A stretch of 7,929 bases of DNA from Candidatus Parcubacteria bacterium (GTDB lineage: Bacteria; Patescibacteriota; Minisyncoccia; UBA6257; JAPLYJ01), in NCBI GenBank assembly GCA_026395655.1, contig JAPLYJ010000065.1, positions 1 to 7,929 of the forward strand, read 5' to 3'. The notes below the pieces were generated by a model. That model did not search any database. It was not told the origin of the DNA and was given only the letters and a program-made list of their open reading frames with translations. Position 1 is the first letter of the stretch, and every line of letters begins with the position of its first letter. A program made the position numbers and the translations under genes. Shown here piece by piece: positions 5,719 to 7,929 of the stretch.

Positions 5719-5804
5719 AGCTTTGTTTCGTAGAGCCTGTCATTATAGTTTCGAGCAATAAACCAAATGAGTTCTTTTAATTTTTCTTTTTTTGTAATGC
5801 TCAT
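5700..5804 (-). CDS. 5' part of the Panacea gene in the other frame, ending at TAG beside a slippery site
   Basis: 34 codons from ATG (5804-5802): it starts MSITKKEKLKELIWFIARNY and continues to YETKLCYCFL before TAG (5702-5700). The helix 'KELI-FIA' followed by 'TKL' is how many Panacea domains begin, and the missing continuation is found at once in the -1 frame (FFVEADYFEKYG). The heptamer T-TTT-TTG (5709-5703) sits directly before the stop. The ATG lies about 11 nt after the predicted transcription start of a good promoter, which makes it the natural start of the gene. No Shine-Dalgarno is present, as for the neighbouring DUF3800 gene. Confidence 0.7.
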   Translation of the reverse strand: MSITKKEKLKELIWFIARNYNDRLYETKLCYCFL

Positions 5805-5821
5805 ATTTCTATTATGTTACA

Positions 5822-5849
5822 ATTATAGCAAAATGCGAGATAAAGTAAA
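5822..5849 (-). promoter_or_regulatory. Promoter of the Panacea-toxin operon
   Basis: On the - strand, TTTACT (5849-5844), 16 nt, TATAAT (5827-5822), a perfect -10. The predicted start near 5815 leaves a leader of about 11 nt before the ATG at 5804. The region just upstream (CCATGG, GATG, GTGTC) resembles that before the DUF3800 operon. Confidence 0.68.
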
Positions 5850-5914
5850 GGACACGCATCACATCAGACACCATGGATACACTGGTTAAATGATTTGACA
5901 CGTATTCTTAAAAG

Positions 5915-5934
5915 ATAAAAAGTTATCCACAGTT
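5915..5934 (+). repeat. 20-bp repeat with DnaA box, copy 2
   Basis: Exact copy of 3414-3433, containing TTATCCACA (5923-5931). It lies between the divergent Panacea promoter and the + strand promoter at 5943. The -35 of the latter begins 8 bases after the repeat, so DnaA or another protein bound here could affect that promoter. Confidence 0.55.
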
Positions 5935-5942
5935 TTATCTTG

Positions 5943-5970
5943 TTGACAAGTTCTATATATACTCTATAAT
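5943..5970 (+). promoter_or_regulatory. Consensus sigma-70 promoter facing the structured leader
   Basis: TTGACA (5943-5948), 16-nt spacer, TATAAT (5965-5970): both hexamers are perfect. Predicted start near 5977. No confident gene follows for about 560 nt, so it makes either a free-standing RNA or a long leader for the surface-protein gene at 6538. GACACGT (5897-5903) and ACGTGTC (6010-6016) flank it as an inverted pair. Confidence 0.75.
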
Positions 5971-5976
5971 GAAAGC

Positions 5977-6150
5977 AGTGGTTTTTTTGAAGAAAGTATT
6001 TGTTTTTTTACGTGTCTAAGTTTTTTGTGGTTTTTACTTAAATATATGTGATAGATACTAGAGAAAAGATTTTTTTGAATGTTATTCTGATCTGAAGAAA
6101 AATTAATTTATTATATTAAAATTTAAAACATTTTTTGTTTTTAATAAAAA
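5977..6150 (+). other. AT-rich transcribed stretch without a gene
   Basis: Long T and A runs, no supported open frame on either strand, no recognised RNA family. It contains the ACGTGTC element at 6010. It ends in the left arm and loop of an 11-bp inverted repeat (6126-6136 with 6146-6156). Confidence 0.5.
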
Positions 6151-6354
6151 ATGTTTAATGCTGGCAGACAGTTAGCAGACTGTCTAAAAACAGCAGAGGG
6201 GTTAAATGTTAAAACCAAATCAAAAAAATCTCTTGAGATTTTAAAGCCTTACCCAAGGTTTATTTTGCGTTTTATCTTAAACAGATGGGATTTGCTAAAG
6301 GTATGTTTTAATTGGAAAAGCATGTCTTCAGCAGACCCAATATGGTTTGCGTAA
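6151..6354 (+). CDS. Doubtful 67-codon reading frame
   Basis: An ATG frame of 67 codons giving a basic peptide (KTKSKKSLEILKPYP, then RFILRFILNRW). No ribosome-binding site: the ATG lies inside the right arm of an 11-bp inverted repeat, and an in-frame stop lies immediately upstream. The sequence resembles no family I know and has no signal peptide. It overlaps several hairpins. In AT-rich DNA a frame of this size arises readily by chance, so I favour non-coding. Confidence 0.2.
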   Translation: MFNAGRQLADCLKTAEGLNVKTKSKKSLEILKPYPRFILRFILNRWDLLKVCFNWKSMSSADPIWFA

Positions 6355-6391
6355 ACTAATTAAATAAATAATGTAAAAAAAATAAAAAAAT

Positions 6392-6451
6392 CCCCAGAAT
6401 ACCTGTTTTCAGGTTTTTATGGGGGTAATCAGCTTACCCCGTTTTCATTTT
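6392..6451 (+). promoter_or_regulatory. Attenuator-like pair of competing hairpins before the surface-protein gene
   Basis: Hairpin 1 joins ACCTG-TTTT-CAGGT (6401-6414), extended by CCCC (6392-6395) with GGGG (within 6421-6425). Hairpin 2 is a perfect 7-bp stem GGGGTAA-TCAGC-TTACCCC (6422-6440), followed by GTTTTCATTTT, a weak U-tract. The G-run belongs to both, so the outer stem of hairpin 1 and hairpin 2 exclude each other, the layout of an antiterminator/terminator switch. The next 85 bases hold a small AAGG-TCGAT-CCTT stem and then AT-rich DNA. No known riboswitch class is recognised. Confidence 0.5.
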
Positions 6452-6537
6452 AAAAGGTCGATCCTTAGCGCAATGATACGGAACAAACTGACAAATTATT
6501 AAATTAAAAAAAACAAAAAAACAAATTAATTAAAATT

Positions 6538-7929
6538 ATGAAAAAATTTATAAAAAGCAAGGTTTCTGTCGGTATATTGGGGCTAATTATATTAGCTACT
6601 ATTATGGGTCCAACTCCTTTAGTTTGGGGTGCCCAAGGTAATAGTGGAATCGGAGAATTAACTGGTGCCATGATTGCTGGTTCGACTGGCATGCATTATG
6701 TCGGGGATGGAAGTTCGGCAGGTAAAAGAACCGTGACTTGGACAAGACATGATTATATTGGTGCAGTTAATGTTTATTATGCTCGTAATTCTGGAGCAAC
6801 AGCAGGATATTGTACTACGCCAAACCCTGCAGTTCAAGGATTATGGACAATTGCTAATGGCGTTGGAATTGTAACTAGTGATTATGAAATAACAGCTTTG
6901 ACAATAACTGGTATACCTGATGGTGATGACTATTGTTTATTGGTAAGAAGTGCTTCTGCATCTGAGCCATGGGCTGTTACTAATTTATTTGAAATTGATA
7001 ATACAGAACCAACTATTTCTCTTCGAGAGACTCAAGATTTAGATGCTAACGGCAAAATTGATGCAATTAAAGTAACATTAAATGAAGAGATATTAGATTC
7101 TACTATTACTATTGCTAATTTTGCTACTAGCCATGCAGAACTCATAGATACAGATTATACTGGTACTATTGGTGGAATTGATTTTACTAATGGTATTGCT
7201 ACCGTAACTGCCAATGATGCTGTTTTTTACTTAAAATTAAATGAACATGCTGCTTCTGATACTGAAACATTACCAACTATAACTTATACTAAAGGTACTT
7301 TAACTGATTTAGCAGATAATTTCTTAGCTACTACTGGAGCAATAGCATCCACTGATAAAGCAGCGCCAGCAGTCGTCATAACTGATAGCGATGCTAATAC
7401 AGTAAATATTGCCGAAGCTACTGTTACTTTCACTTTTACTTTCTCTGAAGATGTCACTGGTTTTGATGCCACTGATGTTGATACAGTAAATGGAGCCGAA
7501 GGAGTCTGGACACCAGTTAGTGCAAAAGTCTATACATTAGTAGTCACCCCAACAGCAGGCTTTACAGGAAATGTGACGGTTGATGTACCCGCAGGTGGTG
7601 CAATTGATGGTAATGCAAATACCAATACTATTGCCTTAACAGATACACAACCTGTAGATATGCTTGCCCCAACACTTCCTACTACTAACATCGTTGGTAC
7701 AACTTTTACTGGAGCAGGTGATACAATTGTTATTACTTTTGATGGACCAGTAGTCACTCATGATGGTGGTGCATGGGCTGTTGAAGAATTTGATTCTATT
7801 TCAGGATCTCTTTCAGGTGCCTTAACGCTAACCAATGCTGGTTTTGTTTACGCTGGTAATGCTTTGACTATTACTCTTGATGAAGCAACTAATCATGAAT
7901 ATTTAACTAATGGAGATGTTATAACAGTT
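6538..7929 (+). CDS. Secreted surface protein with Ig-like repeats (3' end outside window)
   Basis: 464 codons without a stop to the window end. Residues 1-32 form a signal peptide: a basic start (KKFIKSK), a hydrophobic core (VGILGLIILATIMG) and a likely cleavage after LVWGA. An N-terminal beta domain (33-154) has Cys92 and Cys133, which could form a disulfide. Residues 157-275 form a beta-sandwich-like unit with a calcium-loop-like DLDANGKID (167-175). Residues 276-375 look like a bacterial Ig-like (Big_12-type) domain: TFTFSEDVTGF, YTLVVTPTAGFTGNVTVDVPAGGAIDGNAN. A further unit of the same style starts at 376. Composition is Thr/Ala/Asp-rich, like CPR S-layer or adhesin proteins. No Shine-Dalgarno precedes the ATG; only A/T lies upstream. 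The exact role (S-layer, adhesion) is inferred. Anchor or sorting signals would lie beyond the window. Confidence 0.9.
   Translation, partial: MKKFIKSKVSVGILGLIILATIMGPTPLVWGAQGNSGIGELTGAMIAGSTGMHYVGDGSSAGKRTVTWTRHDYIGAVNVYYARNSGATAGYCTTPNPAVQGLWTIANGVGIVTSDYEITALTITGIPDGDDYCLLVRSASASEPWAVTNLFEIDNTEPTISLRETQDLDANGKIDAIKVTLNEEILDSTITIANFATSHAELIDTDYTGTIGGIDFTNGIATVTANDAVFYLKLNEHAASDTETLPTITYTKGTLTDLADNFLATTGAIASTDKAAPAVVITDSDANTVNIAEATVTFTFTFSEDVTGFDATDVDTVNGAEGVWTPVSAKVYTLVVTPTAGFTGNVTVDVPAGGAIDGNANTNTIALTDTQPVDMLAPTLPTTNIVGTTFTGAGDTIVITFDGPVVTHDGGAWAVEEFDSISGSLSGALTLTNAGFVYAGNALTITLDEATNHEYLTNGDVITV

Larger units (their letters stand above)
6126..6451 (+). other. Candidate structured RNA / leader (hairpin series)
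   Basis: At least five inverted repeats follow one another: AAACATTTTTT/AAAAAATGTTT (6126-6136, 6146-6156); AGACAGT-TAGCAG-ACTGTCT (6166-6185); AAAATCTC-TT-GAGATTTT (6225-6242); CCTT-ACCC-AAGG (6247-6258); and the terminal pair at 6392-6440. The motif CAGCAGA occurs twice (6191, 6329 region). The segment is less AT-rich than its flanks. It matches none of tmRNA, RNase P RNA, 6S RNA or tRNA that I can recognise. An overlapping frame (6151-6354) is the competing explanation. Confidence 0.4.

Noticed and set aside
3422..5931. Two perfect DnaA boxes as a replication origin
   Set aside because: They are 2.5 kb apart and single, with no further boxes clustered near either, and no dnaA or dnaN gene lies nearby. 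A regulatory site is more likely.
6451..6500. GGTCGATCC as a tRNA T-arm
   Set aside because: The stem is only AAGG/CCTT, and there is no acceptor, D or anticodon arm at the right spacing.
6504..7757. - strand open frames opposite the surface protein
   Set aside because: Val/Ala-rich shadows of the Thr/Ala-rich repeats; the + strand frame has a clear signal peptide and domains.

Overview
The window looks like a piece of a low-GC bacterial chromosome, most likely from the Candidate Phyla Radiation (Patescibacteria, Parcubacteria-like). This rests on three things: a dnaG-rpoD pair whose sigma factor has a very lysine-rich N-terminal tail, many genes without a Shine-Dalgarno sequence, and a large Thr/Ala-rich Ig-like secreted protein. 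TGA is used as a stop codon (for example at 4654-4656 and 2366-2368), so the TGA-recoding Gracilibacteria/Absconditabacteria are disfavoured. The taxonomic placement is inference.

Left part (1-2071, + strand): the 3' end of DNA primase (dnaG), then the complete primary sigma factor (rpoD), closed by a strong bidirectional terminator. This is conserved housekeeping DNA.

Middle part (2072-5850): an accessory island. First come two tandem copies of a small two-gene operon on the - strand (A1-B1 and A2-B2). Each has its own terminator and its own promoter. The two promoters share an identical 27-bp block containing an inverted repeat placed between -35 and -10. I do not recognise either protein family. 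Next are two convergent two-gene modules: a + strand DUF3800 gene with a downstream gene that may encode a BECR-like nuclease, and a - strand Panacea/SocA-type antitoxin gene with a downstream RelE-like toxin candidate. The Panacea gene is split by a frameshift at a T6G slippery sequence next to a UAG stop. The upstream regions of these two modules resemble one another and each carries the same 20-bp sequence containing a perfect DnaA box.

Right part (5851-7929, + strand): a consensus promoter (TTGACA-16-TATAAT) faces a gene-poor stretch of about 570 nt rich in hairpins. That stretch ends in a pair of competing hairpins that looks like an attenuator. It precedes a secreted Ig-like-repeat surface protein that runs off the window.

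The middle therefore reads as a small defence / toxin-antitoxin hotspot inserted between core genes and a surface-protein gene. The best candidates for something undescribed are the duplicated A-B cassette with its shared operator, and the frameshifted Panacea gene.
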